Shown here: piece by piece, positions 1 to 5,238 of the stretch
How the letters are laid out: each line of letters starts with the position of its first letter
Numbering within the stretch: position 1 is the stretch's first letter
Assembly (NCBI GenBank): GCA_947177925.1
Contig: CAMWWJ010000234.1
Span: forward strand, 1 to 5,238
From: an uncultured Lachnospiraceae bacterium
Lineage (GTDB): Bacteria; Bacillota; Clostridia; Lachnospirales; Lachnospiraceae
DNA: 5,238 nt
Reading direction: 5' to 3'
Translations under genes and position numbers: made by a program
Notes under the pieces: model-generated
What the model was told of the DNA's origin: nothing
The model's input: only the letters and a program-made list of their open reading frames with translations
Databases searched by the model: none

Positions 1-17
1 GCCCGGCACACATTTTA

Positions 18-49
18 GGCATATTGCGCCATGGACGGCGCTATATGCC
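18..49. repeat. Hairpin with ATGGAC hexaloop (left copy)
   Basis: Bases 18-30 pair with 37-49 to give a 13-bp stem with a single T-T mismatch (25/42), closed by the loop ATGGAC at 31-36. The 12-mer GCCATGGACGGC also occurs at 5199-5210, again as a hairpin but on a different outer stem. No T-tract follows on either strand, so it is not a canonical intrinsic terminator. It lies about 100 nt past the fructokinase stop and could end or stabilise that transcript. Seen directly: the dyad and the shared loop. Function is unknown. Confidence 0.6.
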
Positions 50-76
50 GACCCGAACGGTACCAACACCTTAAAT

Positions 77-140
77 CAGACTGTTTAGGAAAATCCCGCT
101 CAAAAACACCGCATGGAATCCGCCCACATCCCTCTTTTGC
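77..140 (+). repeat. Dispersed repeat, copy A (inverted relative to 5114-5177)
   Basis: Read on the minus strand from 140 to 77, this segment aligns without gaps to plus-strand 5114-5177. The first 24 positions match 23/24 and the next 40 match 25/40 by eye, 48/64 overall. The conserved block covers 117-140. The repeat edge at 140 lies only 10 bp beyond the fructokinase stop codon, and there is no other terminator-like signal between them. The similarity and its sharp edge suggest a dispersed intergenic repeat rather than coding sequence. An open frame starting at 113 on the plus strand runs antisense into the kinase gene and is not believed. Confidence 0.6.
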
Positions 141-150
141 GTCCGAGCAT

Positions 151-1116
151 TCACCGCCTACTTCTAATAAACCCCTCAATCTCCTCCCTCTCCGGCATTA
201 CCTTTAACGCCCCTTTTCTCGTAGTAATCATGGATGCTCCCGCATTTGCAAACACAAGCAGTTCCCTCAAGTTATCCTGCGTCAATCCATCCAGCCCATG
301 CTCCAGAATATACCCCAGTGCGCAGCCTGTAAAGGTATCTCCCGCACCTGTTGTCTCTATGGTATTCTCCTGGAGGAAAGGCTTTTCTTCTACTACAATA
401 TCCCCATAATATGCCCTGCTTCCTTCTTTTCCAAGGGTGAGGAAAATCAATGGAATGGGGTATTGTCCACGAAGCATTTCGATGCCTTTCCCATAGTCCT
501 TAGTACCCGTCATGAATTCCAGCTCATTATCCGAAATCTTTAGGATATTACACTTAGAAAGACCATATCGGATTTCTTCTTTTGCATGTTCCAGGGAATC
601 CCAGAGAGGATCTCTGAGATTTGGATCAAAGGATATGAGCAGACCATTCTCTTTTGCAATCTCTAAAGCATACCTTGTGGCCTGACGGACTCCTTCATGG
701 GTAGAAGACAAGGTTCCGAAATGAAAGATTTTCCCGGCTTTTATGATATCGTCCGAAACTTCTTCCTTTTTCAACATCATATCTGCTCCCGGATTTCTGT
801 AGAAACTAAAATCCCTGTCACCATTCGGCAGCTTGTGTACAAAGGCAAGAGTGGTGGGTATTTCCTTATCCATGAGCAGATTGGTCACATCCGTTCCGCT
901 TTCCTCTACTGCTTTTCTAAGCTGCTGACCAAAAGAATCCTCACCAACCTTGCCGATAAAAGCAGTTTTCTTTCCCAGGCGGTTCAGCATTGCCAGGACA
1001 TTACATGGCGCTCCTCCCGGGTTTGCCTCCAATATGGGATTGCCCTGCTGACTGATACCATTTTCCGTAAAATCTATCAATAATTCTCCCAGCGCTACTA
1101 CATCAAATGCTTTCAC
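151..1116 (-). CDS. scrK: PfkB-family fructokinase of a sucrose operon
   Basis: The 321-aa product is a ribokinase/PfkB-family sugar kinase, expected to phosphorylate cytoplasmic fructose with ATP after sucrose(-6-P) cleavage. The N-terminal family signature is visible as GGAPCNV (residues 34-40) followed by LNRLGKKTAFIGKVGEDSFG. The C-terminal signature has the anion-hole/catalytic motif GAGD (257-260), with Asp260 as the expected base, and the substrate-side NPGAD (108-112) is typical of fructokinases. Length is normal for the family and no lesion is seen. The start is GTG, chosen because AAAGGAGT sits about 6 nt upstream and the protein then begins MKAFDVVALGE, the usual first strand. It follows the GH32 stop by 20 nt, so it was the distal gene of a sac/scr operon. 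With the upstream genes broken, its expression now depends on readthrough or a cryptic promoter. Fructose specificity is inferred from motifs and neighbours. Confidence 0.9.
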   Translation of the reverse strand: MKAFDVVALGELLIDFTENGISQQGNPILEANPGGAPCNVLAMLNRLGKKTAFIGKVGEDSFGQQLRKAVEESGTDVTNLLMDKEIPTTLAFVHKLPNGDRDFSFYRNPGADMMLKKEEVSDDIIKAGKIFHFGTLSSTHEGVRQATRYALEIAKENGLLISFDPNLRDPLWDSLEHAKEEIRYGLSKCNILKISDNELEFMTGTKDYGKGIEMLRGQYPIPLIFLTLGKEGSRAYYGDIVVEEKPFLQENTIETTGAGDTFTGCALGYILEHGLDGLTQDNLRELLVFANAGASMITTRKGALKVMPEREEIEGFIRSRR

Positions 1117-1136
1117 CTTATACTCCTTTCCGTCCG

Positions 1137-2462
1137 TTATTCCGACTCATCAATGGTAAATAAGGAATATTCCGTTTCAGAATCCGTTTCTATTTCCTTA
1201 CCCAATCCATATACAACATTGCTGATTACATATTCACCATCATTGACATATACTTCAATCATATTCCTGTCTACATAAATGTCAAGCTGAAAGCCTTCTT
1301 TTACCTCTGGAGTTTCAAATTCCATCCGGTATTCCTCTGATTTAACAAATACTTTTCGCCTGTCCGTATATATTTTTCCCTGTTTTCTTGAAATCCTGTA
1401 GCCTCCCACCAAGATAGATTTTCCTTCTTCCAAATCAAGGTGAATGCAATATCCTGCCTCATCTGCCTCTTTGGGAGATTCTATTTTTTTCTGGTAGGCT
1501 TTTTTCAAATTCGGGTGCAGCTGGAAATAAATATGCCCATTTTTTACCTCTACTATTCTTGGCATACAGAACATTCCGTTCCATTTATCATCCACTGCTT
1601 CCGGCATACGAAACCATGCGGTAATTATCCTTTGTCCCGTTTCATCTACTGTGCTCTGTGGCGCATAAAGATCCAGACCATAATCCAGAAACTGATAGGT
1701 ATCGGGAATTTTCATGGCACATGTTTCCTCATCAAATTCCACAAGGCAGCATACCGCCTGATTTTCATGAAGCTTACCGTCTTTCATAAGTCCCATTGGA
1801 GAAAAGACCAGTACCTTTCCGTTTTTCGTTTCAAAATAATCGGGACATTCCCACATCCATCCAAGCTTATTATCCTTTGATACCTGATTCACGTATGTCC
1901 ACTGAGACAGGTCCTGGCTTCTGTAAAACAGGAGCTTTCCGCCTTCCTCCTTTGTGGCGCTCCCGATTACCATATACCAGGCATCCTTCCCGCGCCAGAC
2001 CTTAGGATCTCTCGTATGGGTCCTGTCACCTTTCTTTTTATCTGTTATAGCCGGAATTATCACCTGTTTTCCCTGGAAATTATCAAATCGGAATCCATCC
2101 TCCGAAGAGATCGTAAGCTGTGAGGCTTCAAACTGCTCATTGCTGCACAGGTGGATATTTTCCGGGTCTGTCTCCATATAATGAACTCCTGTATAAAAAA
2201 GATGCATTTTCCCATCCTTTTCTACGGCGCTTCCGGAAAAGCACCCGTTCTGATCCTCATACTTTGTTGGAAAAAGTGCGATTCCCTTATGCTCCCAGTT
2301 TACCAGGTCCTTGCTTACCGCATGACCCCAGTGCATGGTCCCCCATTTTGGCTAATATGGAAAATATTGATAAAACAAATGGTAATTTCCTTTATAATAG
2401 ATAAATCCATTGGGGTCATTAATCCAGTTGTCCGGCGCTTTTAAATGCAATGTCTGTATCAT
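1137..2462 (-). pseudogene. sacA: GH32 sucrose-6-phosphate hydrolase interrupted by an in-frame TAG
   Basis: This glycoside hydrolase family 32 beta-fructofuranosidase would split sucrose-6-P or sucrose. From ATG 2462 the frame reads MIQTLHLKAPDNWINDPNGF, carrying the nucleophile motif WINDPNG (Asp16). It then meets TAG at 2354-2352 (codon 37) within FYQYFPY-stop-PKWGTMHWGHA, and continues open to TAA at 1137. Downstream motifs are intact: FSGSA near 75-79, the RDP triad (151-153), ECPD with acid/base Glu205, and a C-terminal beta-sandwich domain. The whole frame is 441 codons, of family-like length. The start is supported by AGGAG about 7 nt upstream and by ATGA overlap with the ATPase stop. 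Translation from Met43 would lose the nucleophile, so both pieces should be inactive. The stop is one base from Gln, Glu, Lys, Ser, Leu, Trp or Tyr codons. Sequencing error, recent nonsense mutation and suppression cannot be told apart here. Confidence 0.85.
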
Positions 2463-2728
2463 ATCCATACTCCTATCTGGCTTATTTCATACTTGGAAAC
2501 TCTTGCAACCGTCTGGCTTCCTCCAAAGGTAAAATAAAGATTATTTTCATTTCCCATAACCTCTGTATTTTCTATGACTGCCTGCTGTTTTTCCGATGCA
2601 TACAGATCCAGATTCTGGCCATCCAGCTTAATATCTTCTCCTCTGATTCCCATAATCAGCTCACCCTGTCTGCCCTTCAGTTTCTCTGCTACTACATCCG
2701 GCAGCACAATCTGAATTCCGTCCTTGAC
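2459..2728 (-). pseudogene. 3' remnant of sugar ABC-transporter ATPase (MsmK/UgpC/MalK type)
   Basis: About 89 codons remain open from a TAG at 2731-2729 down to TGA at 2459. The fragment reads VKDGIQIVLPDVVAEKLKGRQGELIMGIRGEDI and then a beta-rich stretch with NENNLYFTFGGSQTVARV. This resembles the C-terminal OB/TOBE regulatory domain of MalK-like ATPases (usual motif GIRPEDI), which energise oligosaccharide importers. Walker A, Walker B and the ABC signature, normally in the first ~240 residues, are absent. Upstream the frame is blocked and the sequence turns unrelated. The TGA overlaps the hydrolase ATG (ATGA), so the two genes were translationally coupled. A GTG at 2707 could open an 82-aa frame but has no convincing ribosome site. 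Seen: truncation and overlap. The family is recognised by pattern only, and the original substrate (sucrose or an oligosaccharide) is inferred. Confidence 0.7.
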
Positions 2729-2752
2729 CTACAATATTCCCATTGTTACAAT
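2724..2752 (+). promoter_or_regulatory. Candidate sigma-A promoter for the HPr-like gene
   Basis: TTGACC at 2724-2729 and TACAAT at 2747-2752 are separated by exactly 17 bp, each one base from consensus. The -35 box falls on the last bases of the truncated ATPase frame (opposite strand), so the promoter spans the apparent junction. The predicted start near 2758-2760 would fall inside the ribosome-binding site of the next gene, leaving an unusually short leader. That weakens the call. Confidence 0.4.
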
Positions 2753-2773
2753 CGAAAGGGAGGATCAGTATAC

Positions 2774-2968
2774 ATGAGTGCGAATTCCGATAATTATATG
2801 GAAGCAGTTCAGGCTACAAGCCTTTTGTATAAAAATGACTGTGATATCTTCATTCATATGAATGGAGATATTGCTTCAAATATTCCTGCCTATGGACGTA
2901 TTCAGGGGTTTTTGGATATTTGTGAGGTGATGACGCCAATACTGATACGGCGTGAAACAACGAATTGA
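2774..2968 (+). CDS. Small protein, possibly HPr-like but lacking the phospho-His
   Basis: This 64-aa product begins MSANSDNYMEAV and is preceded by the strong ribosome site GGGAGGA (2758-2764) at about 9 nt. I do not recognise it with certainty. Residues 8-53 can be laid on the HPr fold by eye: a first helix (YMEAVQATSLL), then NDCDIFIHMNG matching the HPr strand and beta-turn of the type SDIxLxYNG, then a second helix containing a Gly (41) and a last strand (PILIRR). In that register the active-site His15 corresponds to Asn7 and regulatory Ser46 to Pro38. The first strand and the C-terminal helix of the ~88-aa HPr family are missing. If the match is real it is a degenerate HPr-like protein or a remnant, not a PTS phosphocarrier. 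It could equally be an unrelated small orphan. It is transcribed away from the broken sugar operon. Confidence 0.45.
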   Translation: MSANSDNYMEAVQATSLLYKNDCDIFIHMNGDIASNIPAYGRIQGFLDICEVMTPILIRRETTN

Positions 2969-2986
2969 ATGGAGTGAGATTCCATT
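2968..2986 (+). terminator. Weak stem-loop at the end of the HPr-like gene
   Basis: AATGGA (2968-2973) pairs with TCCATT (2981-2986) around a 7-nt loop, directly overlapping the stop codon. A pyrimidine-rich stretch (TCCTTTTCC) follows, with no clean T-run. It could be a poor intrinsic terminator. Confidence 0.25.
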
Positions 2987-3013
2987 TCCTTTTCCAATAT
3001 CAGAAAATTTCAG

Positions 3014-3022
3014 TGTTATAAT
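3014..3022 (+). promoter_or_regulatory. Extended -10 promoter of the yjbR-like gene
   Basis: TGTTATAAT at 3014-3022 is a perfect extended -10 element (TGn plus TATAAT). No good -35 hexamer stands 16-18 bp upstream, as expected for promoters that rely on the TG extension. Transcription would begin near 3029, about 30 nt before the ATG at 3061, leaving room for the GAGGAG ribosome site at 3046-3051. Confidence 0.55.
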
Positions 3023-3060
3023 TAACGATAATTTCAAATCAGAATGAGGAGTGTTATGAA

Positions 3061-3420
3061 ATGGTAAGCAGAAATGATGTCTTAAATTATGCGTATGAAA
3101 CATATGGAACAAAATCCGAACACTTATGGGAAAAATATCCAACCTATGAAGTATTCCGGCATAAAAAAAATTCAAAATGGTACGGCATCATAATGGATAT
3201 TCCCAGACGGAAAGTAGGTTTAGACAGCGATGAACCAATAGATATTTTGGTTATAAAGGGTCAGCCAGAAATAATTGCCTCATTAGTTGGACAGAAAGGC
3301 TTTGCACCAGCTTACCACATGAATAAGACGCATTGGATTACTATATTATTAGATGGAACTCTAAAAGATGATGAAATATATAATCTATTAGATATGAGTT
3401 ATGAAATGACAAATAAGTAA
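3061..3420 (+). CDS. MmcQ/YjbR family protein (double-winged-helix, CyaY-like fold)
   Basis: The 119-aa product matches the full length of the MmcQ/YjbR (DUF419) family. Diagnostic stretches are YPTYEVFRHKKNSKWYGIIMDIPRRKVGL (26-54), the VDIL-like IDILVIKGQPE (60-70), and PAYHMNKTHWITILLDG (83-99), followed by a final helix (DDEIYNLLDMSYEMT). The family is widespread in Firmicutes and often annotated as DNA-binding, but its cellular role is not established. ATG 3061 is chosen because GAGGAG lies 9 nt upstream. The ATG at 3056 belongs to a 3-codon frame (MKW-stop) that overlaps it. Codons look AT-richer than in the flanking sugar and reductase genes. Its neighbours are not functionally related, and it seems to be monocistronic. 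Confidence 0.9.
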   Translation: MVSRNDVLNYAYETYGTKSEHLWEKYPTYEVFRHKKNSKWYGIIMDIPRRKVGLDSDEPIDILVIKGQPEIIASLVGQKGFAPAYHMNKTHWITILLDGTLKDDEIYNLLDMSYEMTNK

Positions 3421-3462
3421 TCGCCACTCCTATAATGGCATAACAGCGGTAAACTGCTATTA

Positions 3463-3490
3463 AATAAACAATTCGTTTTCTTTGTTTATT
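3463..3490. other. AT-rich stem-loop after the yjbR-like gene
   Basis: AATAAACAA (3463-3471) is perfectly complementary to TTGTTTATT (3482-3490) across a 10-nt T-rich loop. It lies about 40 nt past the YjbR-like stop and may end that transcript, but the stem is weak and no U-tract follows it. The rest of 3421-3565 holds nothing recognisable. Confidence 0.3.
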
Positions 3491-3565
3491 GCTTGTACCG
3501 GACATTTTTCAGCACAGTTCACAAAAAATTACAATAGAAAATAATATTGATGATTACTACCATTT

Positions 3566-3590
3566 GAAAAGAGCCCTTCGTCAGGGCTCT
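3566..3590 (-). terminator. Intrinsic terminator of the aldo/keto reductase gene
   Basis: On the minus strand, AGAGCCCT (3590-3583) pairs perfectly with AGGGCTCT (3577-3570) over a GACGA loop, followed by TTT (3569-3567) then C. The stem starts 18 nt after the reductase stop codon. The T-run is short but joins the stem's terminal T. In the plus direction the hairpin is preceded by four A's but followed by CTTC, so it would act poorly as terminator for the opposing yjbR-like transcript. Confidence 0.7.
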
Positions 3591-3607
3591 CTTCAGCTTC
3601 CTCGCTA

Positions 3608-4741
3608 TTATGAACAATCCACCATGCCAAATTCCCTGCACACGGTTTTCAAATTCTCTCTAATCCCGATATGCTGAGGACATGCTTCTTCGCATTTGCC
3701 ACACTGGATACATTCGCTGGCCTGGGCCCTGCCATGGCCTCCTACCAGCCAGTTTTCCTGTCCTTTGGCAGCCTCTATATCCCCATAAAGAGTCAGGTAG
3801 TTCATAGCCGTAAAGGAACCGGAAATACCAATATTCTTCGGGCACACTTTTGCACAATAATTGCAGGTCGTACATGGAATCAGTGGAATCCGGCTTAGTT
3901 CTTCCTGTGCTTTTCTTACTGTTTCATTCTGACTGTCAGTAAGTCCCGTAAAGGACTTCATATAAGACAGGTTATCCTTCATCTGCTCCACATTGCTCAT
4001 TCCGGAAAGCACTGTAATGACTCCTTCCAGATTTGCGGCAAAACGCACTGCCCAGGAAGCCACAGAAGATTCCGGCTCTGCCTCTTTGAAAATCTTTACT
4101 ACGGATTCCGGGGGAGTAGCAAGCATGCCGCCCTTTACAGGCTCCATAATGATTACCGGCTTGCCGTGCTTTCTTGCCACTTCATAACAGCGCCTTGACT
4201 GTACCGAAGGGTTTTCCCAATCCGCATAGTTAATCTGCAGCTGCACAAATTCCATCTCCGGATGGGATGCTAGAATTTCTTCCAGTTCCTCCGGTGTGGA
4301 ATGGAAGGAAAAACCTACATGCTTAATAAGCCCTGCCTTCTTTTTTTCCTGTACCCAGTTCCACATATCAAAATCATCAAAATAATGGGATCTTGCTTCT
4401 CCCAGATTATGTAATAAATAGAAGTCGAAATACCCCGCTCCTGTCTGTTTTAAGGATACATCAAACTGGGCATATGCCTCTTCTTTGGTCTTACAATTGA
4501 TCCATGCGGCATTTTTGGTTGCAAGCTGGAATTTCTCTCTTGGATAGCGCTCCACAAGCGCCTGCCTGATGGCATCCTCACTTCCTGCATAAGCCCAGGC
4601 AGTATCAAAATAGGTAAATCCTGCCTCCATAAACAAATCAACCATTTCTTTTGTCTGTTCCACATCAATAACCCCGTCCTTTTGGGGCAGACGCATAAGA
4701 CCAAATCCCAGTTTTTTGATTTCTTCACCTAAATAACCCAT
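3608..4741 (-). CDS. Aldo/keto reductase with C-terminal 2x[4Fe-4S] ferredoxin domain
   Basis: The 377-aa cytoplasmic oxidoreductase has a TIM-barrel aldo/keto reductase domain (about 8-280) fused to a ferredoxin-like tail. The catalytic tetrad is complete: Asp46 and Tyr51 in FDTAWAY, Lys76 in LATKN, His111 in YLLHN. The barrel should bind NADP(H) near its C-terminal end. The tail has two cluster motifs, C290-x2-C293-x2-C296-x3-C300-P and C344-x2-C347-x2-C350-x3-C354-P, each fit for one [4Fe-4S] cluster. This fusion is a known anaerobe family (COG1453-like), thought to couple NAD(P)H and an iron-sulfur electron carrier. The true substrate is unknown. ATG 4741 is preceded by AAGGAGG at about 9 nt. 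A terminator follows and no gene is co-oriented within 850 bp downstream, so it is transcribed alone. It has no obvious link to sucrose metabolism. Confidence 0.93.
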   Translation of the reverse strand: MGYLGEEIKKLGFGLMRLPQKDGVIDVEQTKEMVDLFMEAGFTYFDTAWAYAGSEDAIRQALVERYPREKFQLATKNAAWINCKTKEEAYAQFDVSLKQTGAGYFDFYLLHNLGEARSHYFDDFDMWNWVQEKKKAGLIKHVGFSFHSTPEELEEILASHPEMEFVQLQINYADWENPSVQSRRCYEVARKHGKPVIIMEPVKGGMLATPPESVVKIFKEAEPESSVASWAVRFAANLEGVITVLSGMSNVEQMKDNLSYMKSFTGLTDSQNETVRKAQEELSRIPLIPCTTCNYCAKVCPKNIGISGSFTAMNYLTLYGDIEAAKGQENWLVGGHGRAQASECIQCGKCEEACPQHIGIRENLKTVCREFGMVDCS

Positions 4742-4833
4742 TTAAAAATTCCTCCTTTTGATTTTTTATATGGAAATGCTTCATAGCCTGCCATCATACC
4801 GCCCTTTTTATACTCTCATTTATCTTCTTTTCC

Positions 4834-4862
4834 ATACTATCACAATTTAAGATATATGAAAA
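4834..4862 (-). promoter_or_regulatory. Candidate promoter for the aldo/keto reductase
   Basis: On the minus strand, TTTTCA (4862-4857) and TAGTAT (4839-4834) are spaced by 17 bp, each 4/6 to consensus. This implies a leader of roughly 85 nt before the ATG at 4741. The surrounding 4760-4885 is AT-rich, and other weak hexamer pairs are possible. No operator-like dyad was noticed. Confidence 0.35.
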
Positions 4863-4886
4863 TAGTTATTTTCTAAATAAGAGGAC

Positions 4887-5034
4887 GTAGGGGATGGCAG
4901 AGTATATGGCAGTCTTCCGGGCACGCTTTCGCTCTGCAAAAACGCAACGGTACTAACACACCAAAATACGGTATGTAAGGACCGGCGACTTTGCCAAGGC
5001 CCAGAAGACTGCCATATACTCTGCCATCCCCTAC
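4887..5034. mobile_element. MITE-like 148-bp element with long terminal inverted repeats
   Basis: Bases 4887-4917 and 5004-5034 form a perfect 31-bp inverted repeat. After one mismatch (4918/5003) four more pairs extend it to 36 bp (4887-4922 with 4999-5034). The arms begin GTAGGGGATGGCAG and the interior of 76 nt codes for nothing convincing. Each arm contains the heptamer ATGGCAG twice, 12 bp apart (4894-4900 and 4906-4912), as in subterminal transposase sites. Complementarity stops sharply outside both ends. No target-site duplication was found: the flanks GAGGAC and TGTGTA do not match. Non-autonomous transposon is the first guess. Alternatives are a structured RNA, or one module of the larger repeat family to its right. 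A minus-strand open frame runs through it (4873-5145) but has no ribosome site. Confidence 0.55.
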
Positions 5035-5113
5035 TGTGTATCGAAAAACCCTGTTAACCCCCTTACCTCCCAATACCCAATTTTTCTCAAAGCCCGGCGG
5101 CTGAAACAAAACA
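5035..5113. other. Spacer between inverted-repeat element and repeat copy B
   Basis: This 79-nt C-rich and A-rich stretch separates the long inverted repeat from the conserved repeat block. The 7-mer GCCCGGC at 5092-5098 also occurs at 1-7 of the window, perhaps another scrap of shared repeat. Nothing else is recognisable. Confidence 0.3.
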
Positions 5114-5177
5114 GCAAAAGAGGGATGAGGGCGGATTGGCTGCATTGATTTTGCTGGCAGTTTTACTTAACAGCCTG
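5114..5177 (-). repeat. Dispersed repeat, copy B (inverted relative to 77-140)
   Basis: This is the partner of copy A, on the opposite strand, 48/64 identical by eye with no gaps. The best-conserved block is 5114-5137 (23/24). Inside it, GGCTG (5138-5142) can pair with CAGCC (5171-5175), and GGGC (5129-5132) with GCCC (5177-5180), a fold not obviously kept in copy A. Together with the element at 4887-5034 it fills the gap upstream of the reductase promoter. Confidence 0.6.
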
Positions 5178-5195
5178 CCCACAACCCAGGGTAAA

Positions 5196-5213
5196 ATTGC
5201 CATGGACGGCAAT
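5196..5213. repeat. Hairpin with ATGGAC hexaloop (right copy)
   Basis: ATTGCC (5196-5201) pairs with GGCAAT (5208-5213) around ATGGAC (5202-5207). The three pairs next to the loop are the same as in the left hairpin. The fourth and fifth pairs change from C-G and G-C to T-A and T-A, keeping complementarity. Bases 5214-5238 that follow show nothing further. Confidence 0.55.
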
Positions 5214-5238
5214 AGAGTAGAGAAATAACAGTAAATGT

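Noticed and set aside
113..409. Plus-strand 98-codon open frame overlapping the kinase 3' end
   Set aside because: It is antisense to a clear PfkB coding region, starts inside repeat DNA and has no ribosome site.
2741..2760. Frameshift continuation of the ATPase beyond TAG 2729-2731 (NNGNIV in another frame)
   Set aside because: A few residues could fit a one-base insertion, but further upstream the frame reads unlike any MalK-type sequence, so a junction is the simpler reading.
2767..2772. Minus-strand -10-like TATACT as a new promoter for the truncated sugar operon
   Set aside because: No acceptable -35 box lies 16-18 bp upstream and there is no true TGn extension.
2450..2968. Extending the plus-strand small gene upstream to a 172-codon frame from 2450
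   Set aside because: The first 108 codons are antisense to the conserved ATPase C-terminus, while the ATG at 2774 has a strong GGGAGGA site at correct spacing.
3406..3436. Promoter-like TATAAT at 3431-3436 with ATGACA upstream
   Set aside because: The spacing is 19 bp and no plus-strand gene lies downstream.
3441..3462. Imperfect dyad TAACAGC/GCTATTA after the yjbR-like gene
   Set aside because: It has only seven positions with a central mismatch and no T-run. The nearby 3463-3490 dyad is better, though still weak.
4873..5145. Minus-strand 90-codon open frame starting MQPIRPHPSFAVLF
   Set aside because: It has no ribosome site and runs straight through both arms of the inverted repeat and the conserved repeat block. 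Copy A of that repeat gives a different, unrelated peptide. It is best explained as an open frame created by repeat DNA.

Overview
The window looks like a stretch of a low-to-moderate-GC Firmicute chromosome, most likely a gut clostridium of the Lachnospiraceae type. This is inferred from strong AGGAGG-like ribosome sites, the protein families present, and a ferredoxin-fused aldo/keto reductase typical of anaerobes. No RNA gene, CRISPR array or transposase gene was seen, and the species cannot be named from this sequence.

Left part (1-2728), all genes on the minus strand: the decayed tail of a sucrose-utilisation operon. In transcription order it holds the last ~89 codons of a sugar ABC-transporter ATPase (MsmK/UgpC/MalK type), a GH32 sucrose-6-phosphate hydrolase overlapping it by ATGA, and an apparently intact PfkB fructokinase 20 nt further on. 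The hydrolase frame is continuous except for one in-frame TAG at codon 37, downstream of the catalytic Asp. The longest open frame left therefore starts at Met43 and lacks the nucleophile. Transported sucrose-6-P (or sucrose) would be split by the hydrolase and the fructose phosphorylated by the kinase. Both the transporter end and the hydrolase are broken here, and the original operon promoter lies outside the preserved segment.

Middle (about 2729-3569), plus strand and visibly AT-richer: a short 64-aa protein with a possible HPr-like fold but no phospho-acceptor His, and a 119-aa MmcQ/YjbR-family protein, each with its own plausible promoter. A rearrangement junction lies near 2729-2750, where the ATPase coding sequence stops abruptly.

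Right part (3570-4862), minus strand: a monocistronic aldo/keto reductase with a C-terminal two-cluster ferredoxin domain, with a promoter upstream and an intrinsic terminator downstream.

Window ends (1-140 and 4887-5238): non-coding repeat DNA. The right end carries a 148-bp MITE-like element with a perfect 31-bp inverted repeat (36 bp with one mismatch). A 64-bp segment at 5114-5177 is matched in inverted orientation at 77-140 (48/64 identical by eye). Both ends also carry a hairpin with the same ATGGAC loop on stems that differ by compensating changes. The gene-free stretch 4742-5238 therefore holds the reductase promoter (to 4862), the inverted-repeat element, a featureless spacer (5035-5113), the repeat copy and the hairpin. 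The most interesting material is this repeat family and the decaying sucrose operon.
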